The position numbers were made by a program, and so were the translations under genes. A stretch of 64,000 nt of DNA from Bacteroidales bacterium (GTDB lineage: Bacteria > Bacteroidota > Bacteroidia > Bacteroidales > UBA932): contig JAFZWV010000007.1 in NCBI GenBank assembly GCA_017617035.1, positions 1 to 64,000 of the forward strand, written 5' to 3'. Below the pieces are notes generated by a model. It worked only from the letters and a program-made list of their open reading frames with translations. It ran no database searches and was not told the DNA's origin. Shown piece by piece: positions 52,779 to 62,932 of this stretch; the stretch's first letter is position 1, and each line of letters begins with the position of its first letter.

Positions 52779-54532
52779 TACTGTTTTTCAAATACCATTG
52801 CGTAGTAGTAAGGATGGAAGAGGAATCTGTCTATATCCTTATACTGCATGGCGTCGGTGTATACAGGGGTAGATCCGGTGAAAGGAGTCATCTGGAAGGC
52901 GATGGCGATGCAGCCGTTAGGGATGGTCAGAGATTCGTACTTTCCTGCGGTGTCGTGATTCTCCACACTCTGGGCGCCAGGGCCGAACACCATACCGTAG
53001 ACAGTCGTAGCATTCTGAGTGATGGTGATAACCATAGTCTCGGTATTAAGAGAGAATGTGCTCTCGCCGTGGGGCAGAATGCCGTAGTTGTAGGAGAGGT
53101 CGACGACGTGGCCGCCGTAGTTGTTGTTATTGTCCTTGTAGGTGTAGTCCCAATATGCGCCGTCGGCTCCAGGGCCATAGTTGAGAGTGCCGGTAGTGCC
53201 GTTGATGGTGATAGCAAGGGTATTGTCATACTCCTTGTTGGCATTGCTAGTGCCGTTGGTGCTGTTGTAATCGGTCCAATCCCAAGGCTTGCTCTTGATA
53301 TCTACGAAACCGTTGGCATAGAGGCCGCCATAAAGGTTCAGCGACTTGACTTTGTAGTCTCCCGCAAATGCTGCAAGGCCTTCGCCGGGATCAGGTCCTG
53401 GACCAGGGCCGGGACCCGGATCGTCGGGAATCTCAACGATGGTCACATCTCCCTCGTCGCCAATAACCTTGGACTCGGCAGGAATCTCATCAACCTTCTT
53501 GATCTGGAGGAAGAAGAAGCGGGGAGCGATGACGAACTTGAGGTAGTCTGTATAGAGCATGGGCTCAAGATATGCCTTGTTCTCTTCGTTCCAGGTGGTG
53601 TCGCCGTTTACGACGAAGGCGAGGCACTGATTCTCAACTACAACCTGCTTGTTCTTGGCGGGATCAGAGAAGGTCATGCAAATCTCGATATTGCTGTCGA
53701 AGATAGCGCAAACATGCTCGGTGCCATCTGCAGCCTTGAAGGTGATGGTTCCGGCGGCGTAGTCCTTCTTCCATGTGCTCTCGCCAATGGGGATTACGCG
53801 GTAGAAGCCGTGGAGATCGAGATCCTGGCCTTCCTTTTCCTTGTTCTGGGCACCGTCTAGCAGGCAGTTCCAGTGCTTTCCGTCGACACCGCCATAGTTG
53901 ATGCATGTACCTTCGGTAGTTCCGTCATCGTTGACCTTGGTGCACTTGACTTCCAGATAGTTGTCGTAGTTAGCTGCAGGACCATATCCGAGTGCAGTCC
54001 ATTTAGTCCAGCACCAGGATTTCTCCTCAGGGGAAGCAAGAAGAAGAACACCCCAGCCCCAAACATCGGCGCTGGTTGCATCGCCAAGACCGCCGAGGAT
54101 GGAGGAGCCTGTAATCGCGTAGCAACCCTCAAAACTCTCGGTGAAGGTGGTCATATTGAGAGTGTAGACGCGGGTGTCTCCGGCTTCAGCCGTTACAGTG
54201 ATTGTAGGCGCTGCTGCGGTAAGGTCGATTTTGTCGCCTTTGCTTACGCTGCAAGTCGCGCCGTAAGATACTGTTAGTGTGGTAATTTCGACCTGACTGA
54301 AATCTGCGACTATAGCGGTCGAGAGTTGGAACTCGACTGTTCCTGTTTCAGCATCAACGGGGGTAATGGTCGCTTCGCCAATCTGGCCTTCAAATTCAAT
54401 TGCAAGAAGTGTTCTTTCGTGGCTACCGGTCTTGCCGTTATCTTTTCCGCCGCCTCCTGGTTGCTCCTCGGGATTACAGGCGAAAATCATGGCAAACGCT
54501 GCCAGAACAGCTGTGAATCTAAAAAGTTTCAT
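52778..54532 (-). CDS. Surface lipoprotein with duplicated domain, probable glycan-binding protein
   Basis: A 584-residue lipoprotein (MIFAC, Cys19) with a Gly-rich spacer and a beta-rich domain at about 36-130. Two related domains follow, 135-346 and 388-584, separated by a PGPGPGPGPDPG linker. The copies share YDN (189/435), GVDGKHW / GADGAYW, GESTW / GESTF (250/489), and a terminal PMLYTDYLKF / AMQYKDIDRF motif. The position between SusD and a GH26 gene suggests a surface glycan-binding protein that presents polysaccharide to SusC/D. Overlaps the GH26 start by one base. I do not recognise a named family. Confidence 0.8.
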   Translation of the reverse strand: MKLFRFTAVLAAFAMIFACNPEEQPGGGGKDNGKTGSHERTLLAIEFEGQIGEATITPVDAETGTVEFQLSTAIVADFSQVEITTLTVSYGATCSVSKGDKIDLTAAAPTITVTAEAGDTRVYTLNMTTFTESFEGCYAITGSSILGGLGDATSADVWGWGVLLLASPEEKSWCWTKWTALGYGPAANYDNYLEVKCTKVNDDGTTEGTCINYGGVDGKHWNCLLDGAQNKEKEGQDLDLHGFYRVIPIGESTWKKDYAAGTITFKAADGTEHVCAIFDSNIEICMTFSDPAKNKQVVVENQCLAFVVNGDTTWNEENKAYLEPMLYTDYLKFVIAPRFFFLQIKKVDEIPAESKVIGDEGDVTIVEIPDDPGPGPGPGPDPGEGLAAFAGDYKVKSLNLYGGLYANGFVDIKSKPWDWTDYNSTNGTSNANKEYDNTLAITINGTTGTLNYGPGADGAYWDYTYKDNNNNYGGHVVDLSYNYGILPHGESTFSLNTETMVITITQNATTVYGMVFGPGAQSVENHDTAGKYESLTIPNGCIAIAFQMTPFTGSTPVYTDAMQYKDIDRFLFHPYYYAMVFEKQ

Positions 54533-54551
54533 AATAAGTGTTATTTAATGG

Positions 54552-56078
54552 TTAATCGATATACGGGTTGAGGTCGGTCTCGAGTGAAGGGATAGGGTAG
54601 AAGACCATGTCTTCGGCTGTGAGTCCCTGCTCGGTCGCGGCTGTAATGTCTGTGTGGAGTTTGTTGAGGCGCCTAAGATCATAGCAGCCCTTGCCCTCGA
54701 ACGCGAGTTCATAGACGCGTTCGTGGCGAACCGCATTCCTGAACTGGGTGATGTTCAGTCCAGCGGCCAGGTCGGCCAGTCCAGCCCTGTTCCTGATGGC
54801 ATTCACCAGAGCATAGGCCTTAGCGGTAGGGCCCGCGGCTTCCGCATAAGTGAGTGCGATCTCCGAGTAGCGAATGAGGAAAGGCTTGGTAGAAGTCTTG
54901 TCTCCCACGAAATCGGGATCGATGAACTTGCGGCAGAAAGGATAAGATAGGCTCTTGCCCGAATCTCCGCCGAAAATCGCGACCCCGGCGGCATTGTAGA
55001 CGGTGTCGCAGAAGAGCCAGTCGTGGCGAAGATCACCGGCCTCGAAACTGTCGTAGAATGCTTTCTGGGTGCCGTATTCGCTCCAGCCGTCGTGGGTGGG
55101 GATGAACTTTCCGGTATCTCCCTGTTTCAAATAAACAGTGCCTCCTGCTATATAAGGGATGTACATTTTCGAAATCTTGGAGTACTGACCTTCAGTCTCG
55201 CCCGTGCGGTCCATGCTCATGATGAAGATGTGTTCAGGGCCGGTTGGTTTCTCGACATCATAGATGTCCATCAGGTTCGGGTCAAGGCCGTAAGTGGTCT
55301 GGGCGGGATCGTCAACTACATGGCCGGCATACTCGACAGCCTTTGCGTAGTACTTGTCTACATCGAAAGTCATGTCGGCGTATTGCGGCACTCCGCTTTC
55401 CTTGGCAGACGCCAGATACAGATACGAGATAGCGGCCAGGGAATAGGCAGCAACCTTGTCCGTACGGCCGGTAACCGGAGTGGAATAGATCTTGGTTAGT
55501 TTGATAGCTTCGTCGAGGTCGCTGAAAATCTGGTTCCAGACTTCGTCGAGAGTCTTAGCGGCACCGACGGTGGTGTCTTCCAGCTTCTTCACGGTAGTCA
55601 GATGCATGGGCACCCGTCCGAAGTTCCTGGTCAGATTGAAGTATGAGTAAGCCCTCATAAAGTATGCTTCGCCCACATACTGGTTCCTGATGTCGGCATC
55701 CAGGTCCTTCATCGCGCCTACATTTTCGATAACCGCATTTGCGCGATTAATGGTAATGTAGGAGTAGTGATAGAAGTTGTAGAGGGTAGTATTCGTCTTG
55801 AAAGTTGACGGTTTCCAGCCGTCCAACTCCTTGGTGGAGGTCTTTGCGTCGCCCTTCGGATACATCACGTCTGTATTCATGTCCCCGAGGAACACGATGG
55901 CGCGCGAGTATTCGATATAGTTGATGGCATCGTAGATATAGTTGGTGGCGGCGAGGGCATCGGCGTCGGTCTTGTAGAAGTTGTTCTCTGAGTAGAATCC
56001 GTAAGGATATTCATCCAGGGAACATGCGCACATCGTCATCGATGCGAGCGCGACAAGTATGATATTACGTGTTTTCAT
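54552..56078 (-). CDS. SusD/RagB family lipoprotein of the polysaccharide locus
   Basis: A 508-residue lipoprotein with a short signal ending ASMTMCAC. SusD hallmarks: AYFMRAYSYFNLTRNFGRVP near 135-160 and RHERVYELAFEGKGCYDLRRLNKL near the C-terminus. It starts 6 nt after the SusC gene, forming the usual pair. It would bind glycan oligomers released by the GH26 enzyme. Confidence 0.93.
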   Translation of the reverse strand: MKTRNIILVALASMTMCACSLDEYPYGFYSENNFYKTDADALAATNYIYDAINYIEYSRAIVFLGDMNTDVMYPKGDAKTSTKELDGWKPSTFKTNTTLYNFYHYSYITINRANAVIENVGAMKDLDADIRNQYVGEAYFMRAYSYFNLTRNFGRVPMHLTTVKKLEDTTVGAAKTLDEVWNQIFSDLDEAIKLTKIYSTPVTGRTDKVAAYSLAAISYLYLASAKESGVPQYADMTFDVDKYYAKAVEYAGHVVDDPAQTTYGLDPNLMDIYDVEKPTGPEHIFIMSMDRTGETEGQYSKISKMYIPYIAGGTVYLKQGDTGKFIPTHDGWSEYGTQKAFYDSFEAGDLRHDWLFCDTVYNAAGVAIFGGDSGKSLSYPFCRKFIDPDFVGDKTSTKPFLIRYSEIALTYAEAAGPTAKAYALVNAIRNRAGLADLAAGLNITQFRNAVRHERVYELAFEGKGCYDLRRLNKLHTDITAATEQGLTAEDMVFYPIPSLETDLNPYID

Positions 56079-56084
56079 CGCTTT

Positions 56085-59000
56085 CTAGAAATTAAAGTCA
56101 AGACCGAAGGTAAGTTTGCGAAGGCGGGGATATCCGCCGCTATAGAGTCCGAGTGCACTGACTTCGGGATCGTAGCCGGTGAACTTGGTGAAAGTGTAGA
56201 GATTGTCCGCCGAGAAGTACAGGCGCAGGGTCCTGCCGTAGTCCTTCTTGGAGAGCGGAATCTTGTAGCCCAAAGTCAGGGTCTGGATACGGACGAACGA
56301 GCCGTCTTCTATCCACCAGCTTGAGAAGCGGGTCTGGCGCGTATCGGAAAGCTTTGGATAGTCGTTGGTTGGGTTGTCGGGCGTCCAGCGCAGAGGCATG
56401 TTGTTGGGCTGGTCGAAGCGTTTTGTGTTGATAACGTCGTTGCCGAAAACGCCGTTGAAGAAGACACTGAAATCCAAATTCTTCCAGGTCGCATTTAGCG
56501 AGAGGGAAGCGAGGAAATCGGGGTTAGGATCTCCGATGATGCAGCGGTCGTCTTCGTTGACAATATCCAGCATGTCACCGTTGTAGATGTCTACGTACTT
56601 GAATTCTCCTGGCTGGGCATCGTCGCCGCTGAGGCCTGCGCCAAGTCCTTCCGAGAGGCTCTGGATGATTCCGTCAGTCACATAGCCGTAGAAAACATAC
56701 ATAGGATAACCGACTGCGAGGATATTTGTAAACCCGCGGTATTTCTCGGAAGAGTTGCCGTAGAACTCATATTTCATACCGGTGCGGACATCGGTGTTCA
56801 GGCCGGCCTCCAGAGCATTTCCAAGGCTGAGAACTTCGTTACGGTTCTTCGAGAAAATCATGGTTGCGCCCACATTCCAATCGCGGTCGCGATAGATAGT
56901 TCCGTCGATCGTAATTTCTATACCGGTGTTTAGGATTTCACCGTCGTTGACCCACATCTTGTCGTAACCGGATGAAGGGGCGATGTTGCGCTGGCGAAGC
57001 AGATCAGAGGTGTGTTTATAGTACCAGTCGAAAGTGAGTCCGAGGCGCTCGTCGAAGAAACTTCCGTCGAAACCGAGGTCGAGTTGAGAGGTGGTCTCCC
57101 ACTTAAGACCGGTGTTCGGAATGCCGCTCCAAATGGCGTAGATTCCACCGTCTCCGGTAGTTCCCGACTTGTAGCCGGGGCCGATGGCTGTAGTCCAGCT
57201 ACCGTTGTAGTAATATTTGTGGTTACCGTAACGGCTAAGCGTCTGGTATGCCGAGATACCCTGATTACCGGATATACCGTAGGAGGCCCTGAGTTTCATA
57301 AGGTTGATGGCCTTGATGTCCTTGAGCCAGTCTTCTTCGCTCATCTTCCAGCTGAGTGCTCCTGAAGGGAAGAACGCCCATTTGTTGTCGGCGCCGAACT
57401 TCGAAGAACCGTCGGCACGGGCAGTGAAGGTGGCGAGGTATTTGCCGGCGAGAGTGTAGTTGAAGCGGAACAGTCCCGAGATGAGTTTTGTAGCATACAG
57501 GCTGTTCTGAATCTGGTATTTCTCGGGATCTCCGGAAAGGAGGTTTTCGTTGCCGAGGGATTCGTTTACGAAGCCTACTGCTGCAAGGTCGCTGGTGCGG
57601 GACTCGTAACTCTCGTATGAGTAACCGGCCATCGCCGTTATGTGATGAATGCCGAATTCCTTGTCGAAGGTGGTGTAGGTCTCGACTACGAGGTTGTCGT
57701 CCCTCCAGTTCTGGATAGCTCCGAAACCGTTGTAGAACACACCCCTTTCAGTGTATTTCTTGGGGTAGTAGTAGTCGCTGATGGTCTCGCCGTGTTTGTA
57801 GTTGACCTGTGCGGTGATGTCCAGCCACTCCCAAGGGCGGTAGTCGGCGGCCACGTAGGTGATAAGGTCGAGTCCGCTCTTGTCCTGCTTACGGAATTTG
57901 GTAAGGGCGAGAGGGTGGTAGTAGTCCTGGACGCTGTACTGCCAGTATTCGCCGTTCTCGTCGTAGACGGGGAAGATGGGGTTACGGTTGTACGACAGGC
58001 CGTTGTTGTTGTGGCGCTTGTTCTGGGTCACGTTGGCGCTGGCCTTCATCCTGAAGTTGTCGAAGACTTTGTGGTCAACGGCGAAGTTGGCTCCGTACTT
58101 GGTGTAGGTGTCTTCGATATACATACCGTTGTCGCGGTAGTAGTTGGCCGAGGCCGTGAACATGGTCCTGTCGTTGCTGCTCTGGATCTTGACTGTAGTA
58201 TTGTCCGAGATCGGGGCTTTGTTGAAGACTATGTCGTCCCAGCGGGTGTTGGTAGTCCAGGTGGTCTGCAGTTCTTCGATGGAAGGGTAGTAGACGCCGT
58301 TGGCGTTGACCGCTCCGACGTAGAGCTGGGTGAGGCCGGAGTTGGCGCGGCTTTCATTGCTGAGCATGGCCATGAGGACGGGGTCCCTCCAGAGGTGGAG
58401 CGGCTGGGTGAACTGCGAGAGCGTCGTCTGCTGGCGCACGCTGATGCGGTTCTTGGTTCCCTGGGCCTTGCGGGTAGTGATGAGGATGACGCCGTTGGCG
58501 CCTCGCGAACCGTAGATTGCCGATGCCGATGCGTCCTTGAGGACCTCCATGGAGATGATGTCCTGCGGGTTGATCTGGCTCAGGGCGCCCGCTTCACCGT
58601 AAGGGAAGCCGTCGATTACGACGAGAGGGGAGTTGGAGCCGTTTAGCGAGGAGTTACCGCGTATGCGGACGGTCGATGACGCGCCCGGATCCTGAGATGC
58701 GTTGGTTACCTGCACGCCGGCTACACGGCCCTGGAGCAGGGCGTCGACCGAGTTCGCAGGCACGTCGGTAATTTTCTCGGCCTTGACGGAGGCCACGGAG
58801 CCCGTGAGGTCGCTCTTCTTGACCGTACCATAACCGACGACCACCGTTTCCTCCAGAAGCACGCTGTCTTCTTCGAGGATGAAGTCGATAACCGCACGGC
58901 CGCCGACCTTTACCGTCTGCCCCTTGTATCCGAGGATGTCGACGGTGATACTGGCAGATGCGGGGACTCCTCTGAGCTCGTAGCGGCCGTCCTGGTCGGT

Positions 59001-59162
59001 TATGGCACCGTTGGAGCCGCCGTCTACGAATACCGCAGCGCCCGGAAGGGGATAGCCGGTGGCATCCTTGACCGTTCCGCTGACGGTGAGGTTCTGCGCG
59101 TTTAGGCTTACCGCTCCGGCGAGGAGGATAAGCAGCGTCGCAAACGTCTTTATCAGTCTCAT
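56085..59162 (-). CDS. SusC/RagA TonB-dependent transporter of the polysaccharide locus
   Basis: A 1025-residue TonB-linked channel with a signal peptide ending near LNA, a carboxypeptidase-regulatory-like domain, a TonB box region, the plug with STVRIRGNSSLNGSNSPLVVIDG, and a beta barrel ending in DFNF. The start overlaps the stop of the GH5-like gene by 4 nt. It imports the oligosaccharides generated at the surface. Several long antisense frames occur but are codon shadows. Confidence 0.94.
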   Translation of the reverse strand: MRLIKTFATLLILLAGAVSLNAQNLTVSGTVKDATGYPLPGAAVFVDGGSNGAITDQDGRYELRGVPASASITVDILGYKGQTVKVGGRAVIDFILEEDSVLLEETVVVGYGTVKKSDLTGSVASVKAEKITDVPANSVDALLQGRVAGVQVTNASQDPGASSTVRIRGNSSLNGSNSPLVVIDGFPYGEAGALSQINPQDIISMEVLKDASASAIYGSRGANGVILITTRKAQGTKNRISVRQQTTLSQFTQPLHLWRDPVLMAMLSNESRANSGLTQLYVGAVNANGVYYPSIEELQTTWTTNTRWDDIVFNKAPISDNTTVKIQSSNDRTMFTASANYYRDNGMYIEDTYTKYGANFAVDHKVFDNFRMKASANVTQNKRHNNNGLSYNRNPIFPVYDENGEYWQYSVQDYYHPLALTKFRKQDKSGLDLITYVAADYRPWEWLDITAQVNYKHGETISDYYYPKKYTERGVFYNGFGAIQNWRDDNLVVETYTTFDKEFGIHHITAMAGYSYESYESRTSDLAAVGFVNESLGNENLLSGDPEKYQIQNSLYATKLISGLFRFNYTLAGKYLATFTARADGSSKFGADNKWAFFPSGALSWKMSEEDWLKDIKAINLMKLRASYGISGNQGISAYQTLSRYGNHKYYYNGSWTTAIGPGYKSGTTGDGGIYAIWSGIPNTGLKWETTSQLDLGFDGSFFDERLGLTFDWYYKHTSDLLRQRNIAPSSGYDKMWVNDGEILNTGIEITIDGTIYRDRDWNVGATMIFSKNRNEVLSLGNALEAGLNTDVRTGMKYEFYGNSSEKYRGFTNILAVGYPMYVFYGYVTDGIIQSLSEGLGAGLSGDDAQPGEFKYVDIYNGDMLDIVNEDDRCIIGDPNPDFLASLSLNATWKNLDFSVFFNGVFGNDVINTKRFDQPNNMPLRWTPDNPTNDYPKLSDTRQTRFSSWWIEDGSFVRIQTLTLGYKIPLSKKDYGRTLRLYFSADNLYTFTKFTGYDPEVSALGLYSGGYPRLRKLTFGLDFNF

Positions 59163-60676
59163 AATGTTATAATTTTTTCCTGGTTGGGAAGTATGTTAAG
59201 TCCTATGTGTCTGTATGTTTTGTGGTCTCCTAGAATTACCGAGAAAGTAGTGATGGGTTTGTCGGTAGGGTTGAAGATGTAGACGAACACCTTCTTGCCG
59301 CAGCGTACTGCATAGCCGTCGCCTCCTGCGACCTTGACCTCGAGAGGCTCGAAAGAGCCGCCGCCGGCCTGAAGCATCTGTTCGCTGAGAGCGCGCACTT
59401 CTCCTATCTTAAGGTCGGTGCCGCGCGAGTCGAACCATTCCCACCACCAGCTCATGGGGACGATGGGCGTAGAGTTGAAAAGGCCGTAGTACATGGCGCG
59501 TGTGAAGTCCATGTCCAGCCCGTCGGCTATGTCTTCGAAATTCTTGTACCAGTCCCATTCATAGCCTGACTCGCCGATTACGTAAGGCTTGCCGAATTCG
59601 CGTTCATAGCGGAGGATGGTCTGCGGAATGGAGGCCGTACCTTTATATATATGTTTCTGGTTGAAGTCGATATCCGGTACGCTGTTCAGGCCTTCTATGT
59701 CGCGATGGGAGATCGAGGTCGTAATCATATGGGAGTGTGCGTCGATCTCGCGGAGGTATGCGGCCATCTCGACGTGCCAGGCGGCGATGTCGGCGGCTGG
59801 TATCGGGTTCTTCGGGTCGGCGAACTGGATATTGTCCACCTCGTTGAAGAATTCCCATGCGGCGATTGCGGGACTATAACCCCAGCGGGCTATGATATAG
59901 CGCAGGCGGTTGCGGTAGCGGGCCTTAGCTTCTTCGGAAGTAAAGAATTCGGCGTCGGCGGGGACGTCTCCCTGGCCCATGCAGAGCATGATCTTGATGT
60001 CAAGACTGTCTGAAAGCTCGATGACATGGTCGAGTCTGGCGACGGCGCTGGGATTGAAATAATCGTCTGAAGCCTCGTAGCGAGGATTGTTGAAGTCGTC
60101 CTGTCTATCGATAGGGAAGTTCCAGCTGCACATCCACATTCGGGTGAAGTTGCCTCCACGTTCGCGTAGTTTAGGGAGCATTACGTCGTAGTTGTAGACG
60201 TCTGCCTGCTGGTGCAGTTCACTAAGGTGTGGATTGTCGTCTTCGGTGCGCGACTCCCAGCAGAGGTTTTCGCCTATTCCGCGGAAAGGAGTTCCGTCGT
60301 CGTATTGGAAGGACCAGTTGTCGCGCGGGCGAAGGAAGCCCCTGCTGGTTCCTTGTGTGACGTTGAGGGGTAGCCTCATGAAATCGGAGACGAATTCTCC
60401 GCCTTCGCTATAGACGAAATGAAGTCTGTAGGTGCCTTCCTGGGAAGGTGTAAAGCGGGCTGTCCAGAGGGAGTCGGCGCCGGAGTAGAAGCAGGGCAGG
60501 AGCCCGCGGCCTCCGTTTGGGGCGACGATCTCCAGATCGACGGCCGCCTGTTCCTGGAGATATGCGTTTTCCCATGTTCCGCCGGATATCCGTATCGAAT
60601 ACTCGGCCTTTTCGTACTGCGACACCTGTGACGGGCCGCTTATGCCTACAATAATTGCGGCTAAGACTGCTAACAT
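59159..60676 (-). CDS. DUF5060-plus-GH5-like glycoside hydrolase
   Basis: A 505-residue secreted enzyme starting at ATG 60676; a longer start 39 codons upstream lies within the peptidase gene and is rejected. A signal-like segment (1-13) is followed by a beta-sandwich (20-110, DUF5060 type) and a TIM barrel with acid/base E279 in AAWEFFNEV and nucleophile E369 in YVIGESGYE, the layout of clan GH-A family 5-like enzymes. The C-terminal 80 residues form a beta domain. With GH26 in the same operon this points to beta-mannan breakdown. It overlaps susC by 4 nt. Confidence 0.82.
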   Translation of the reverse strand: MLAVLAAIIVGISGPSQVSQYEKAEYSIRISGGTWENAYLQEQAAVDLEIVAPNGGRGLLPCFYSGADSLWTARFTPSQEGTYRLHFVYSEGGEFVSDFMRLPLNVTQGTSRGFLRPRDNWSFQYDDGTPFRGIGENLCWESRTEDDNPHLSELHQQADVYNYDVMLPKLRERGGNFTRMWMCSWNFPIDRQDDFNNPRYEASDDYFNPSAVARLDHVIELSDSLDIKIMLCMGQGDVPADAEFFTSEEAKARYRNRLRYIIARWGYSPAIAAWEFFNEVDNIQFADPKNPIPAADIAAWHVEMAAYLREIDAHSHMITTSISHRDIEGLNSVPDIDFNQKHIYKGTASIPQTILRYEREFGKPYVIGESGYEWDWYKNFEDIADGLDMDFTRAMYYGLFNSTPIVPMSWWWEWFDSRGTDLKIGEVRALSEQMLQAGGGSFEPLEVKVAGGDGYAVRCGKKVFVYIFNPTDKPITTFSVILGDHKTYRHIGLNILPNQEKIITL

Positions 60677-60677
60677 A

Positions 60678-62906
60678 TTACTTGCACCATTTATCCAGCC
60701 AGTCGTAGAACTCGCGATGCCAGAACAGTGAGTTCTGCGGCTGGAGTATCCAGTGATTCTCTTCAGGGAAGATGAGAAGTTTGCTGGGCACACCCATCAT
60801 CTGGGCGGCGTTGAAGGCGGCCATACCCTGGGTGTAGGGGATGCGGAAGTCCATCATGCCGTGGATGCAGAGGATAGGGGTATGCCACTTGAGGATATTG
60901 CTCTGGGGATCCTTGCTGTAGTGGTTGATGGACTTGGGGGTCTTGGCGTAAGGGGCGCCGGCCTGCTGCATTCCGCCGAAGTAAATACCGTCGCCGGCGG
61001 GGCCCATCTTACCGGGCTGATAGTCGTATTCGGTAAGTCCGCCGTTGTCCCAGTTGGCGAACCACATTTCTTCGGTGGTGAACCACAGGGCCTTTTCGTC
61101 GAAGATTCCGGCGTGGGCGATGAAGCAGTCGTAGAGGTCTCCATGGAGCCCCTCGAGCATGTATGCGGAGAAGCCGCCGTAGGAGGCGCCGACGCAGGCG
61201 AGCTTGCCCACATAGGGCTTGGACTTAATCCAGCGGCCTGCGCTGAGGTAATCCTGCATGTTGAGGCCCGGGTAGTCGCCGCTGATCTGCTCTTTCCAAG
61301 GCTGGCCGAAGGCCGTAGTTCCACGGCGGTTGGGCATCATTACGATATAGCCCTGCTGGGCCATCAGGCGGTAACACCAGCGGTAGCTCCAATCCTGGGA
61401 GTTGGTCCCCTGAGGACCTCCGAGCACGATTTCAACTGCGGGGTAGACCTTGGAGGGGTCGAAATGAGGCGGGTAGAGAACCCAGCACTGCATGTCCTGA
61501 TTGTCGATGGTCTTTACTATGACGCTCTCGGATGTGGGCTCGTCGAGCTGGTCGAGGATGTGTTTGTTTTCGGTAGTAATCTGCTTAAAGCCGTCGGCAT
61601 TGACCGCGACAAGCTCGACAGGGAAGTTCAGACAATAATAGCTGGTAAGCAGGGTTCCGTCCGGGGTTTCGGCGAACGGGCTGAAGAAATCGTAGTTCCA
61701 GCCGTCTTTGGTGAGCTGAGTGGCGCGCCCCTCGAGATCCATGCGGAAAATCTTGCCGGTCCCTTCGGTTAATGAACTGAAATACAGCGACTTGCTATCT
61801 TCGGCCCAAACGATGCCGGAGGCGTCGTACTTAAAGTTGCCGGTAAGCTCTGAGATATTTTTGACTATTACTCCGGAAGCCTGACCTTCGTCGGTAGTGG
61901 GGTATTCGATCTCTGCAACCAGTATTCTCTGCTTGTCGGCTTCATAGCCATCGCGGGCCATGGATATCCAGGCAAGACGGCTGCCGTCGGGGCTCCATAC
62001 GGGATCTGTATCGTAACCGCCGTCGACCTTAACGGGAGTGGTCTCTCCGGTAAGTATGTCATAGACATAGATGCCGCAGTTGGTGGAGAAAGCGTATTCC
62101 TTGCCAGTTTTCTTGCGGCAACTGTACGCGATATGGCGGCCGTTCGGGGCCCAATCGAGCTGCTCCGCTCCGCCGAAAGGCTCGGTAGGGAGCTCGAACG
62201 GCTCGCTTCCCAGAAGGTCTATGCTATTTTCGGGAGTGATTTTGCCATTTCCGAGAGTCGAGACATAAGTTCTAGGGGTTTCGGTTACCCAGTGATCCCA
62301 GTGTCTGTACATAAGGTCGGTGGCTACATAGGCCTGGGCCTTGTCCAGAGCGGGATCGGAGTCTTTAGGGCTCTTAACCGGGCCGGGTATAGTAGATATA
62401 TATAGTATCTGGTTCTGGTCGGGCGAAAGTTTGAATTCGCTGATGCCGGCAGGGACTTCTGAAAGCTGGTACTTGGCTCCGAGCTTCTTTCCTCCGAAGG
62501 AGGCGGCCCAAAGCTGGCCGTCCTGAAGGAAGAAGATGGTCTTACCGTCCTTGCTCCAGCGGGCGTTGCTCACGCTCTTTGCGTAGCGGGTCAACTGCAC
62601 GCGGTTGCGGCCGTCGGGGTCGCACACGAAAAGGTTGCGGCAGCTGCGGTTCCGCTCGATTGAAGTATAGCTTACGCCGTACAGGATGTGTTTTCCGTCG
62701 GGGGAGAGCTGGGGATCGCTCAGACGGCCCAGCGAGATAAGAACCTCCGGAGTCATGACTCCATCGGCCACTTCTATCTGAGACTGAGGGATGTAGCCTG
62801 ATTCTGTCTTATTGGGTTTCATATTCTTACCAAAGAAGGCCGAGGCACCGTAGCCTACGAAAAAGCAGACGGCGACTATTAGGAATAGTTTCAGAAATTT
62901 TTTCAT
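60678..62906 (-). CDS. S9 family serine peptidase (dipeptidyl/acylaminoacyl peptidase type)
   Basis: A 742-residue enzyme with an N-terminal signal anchor (KLFLIVAVCFFVGYGASAFFG), a seven-bladed beta-propeller with repeated LSPDGK-type motifs (about 45-430), and an alpha/beta-hydrolase domain. The catalytic triad is Ser575 (GASYGGF), Asp686 (GMMDFR) and His718 (EENHW). It removes short peptides in the periplasm. The ATG at 62906 is preferred to a GTG at 62915 that overlaps the promoter. Only one base separates its stop from the GH5-like start, so it heads the polysaccharide operon, an unusual companion. Confidence 0.9.
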   Translation of the reverse strand: MKKFLKLFLIVAVCFFVGYGASAFFGKNMKPNKTESGYIPQSQIEVADGVMTPEVLISLGRLSDPQLSPDGKHILYGVSYTSIERNRSCRNLFVCDPDGRNRVQLTRYAKSVSNARWSKDGKTIFFLQDGQLWAASFGGKKLGAKYQLSEVPAGISEFKLSPDQNQILYISTIPGPVKSPKDSDPALDKAQAYVATDLMYRHWDHWVTETPRTYVSTLGNGKITPENSIDLLGSEPFELPTEPFGGAEQLDWAPNGRHIAYSCRKKTGKEYAFSTNCGIYVYDILTGETTPVKVDGGYDTDPVWSPDGSRLAWISMARDGYEADKQRILVAEIEYPTTDEGQASGVIVKNISELTGNFKYDASGIVWAEDSKSLYFSSLTEGTGKIFRMDLEGRATQLTKDGWNYDFFSPFAETPDGTLLTSYYCLNFPVELVAVNADGFKQITTENKHILDQLDEPTSESVIVKTIDNQDMQCWVLYPPHFDPSKVYPAVEIVLGGPQGTNSQDWSYRWCYRLMAQQGYIVMMPNRRGTTAFGQPWKEQISGDYPGLNMQDYLSAGRWIKSKPYVGKLACVGASYGGFSAYMLEGLHGDLYDCFIAHAGIFDEKALWFTTEEMWFANWDNGGLTEYDYQPGKMGPAGDGIYFGGMQQAGAPYAKTPKSINHYSKDPQSNILKWHTPILCIHGMMDFRIPYTQGMAAFNAAQMMGVPSKLLIFPEENHWILQPQNSLFWHREFYDWLDKWCK

Positions 62907-62914
62907 AACGCTCA

Positions 62915-62922
62915 CTAATATA
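62915..62922 (-). promoter_or_regulatory. -7-like promoter element of the S9 peptidase operon
   Basis: Minus strand TATATTAG, one mismatch from TAnnTTTG, ending 8 nt before the ATG at 62906. Confidence 0.5.
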
Positions 62923-62932
62923 CGAATAATTC

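Noticed and set aside
60677..60793. Longer start for the GH5-like enzyme
   Set aside because: It lies within the 3' end of the peptidase gene, and the ATG at 60676 directly precedes a signal-like hydrophobic segment.
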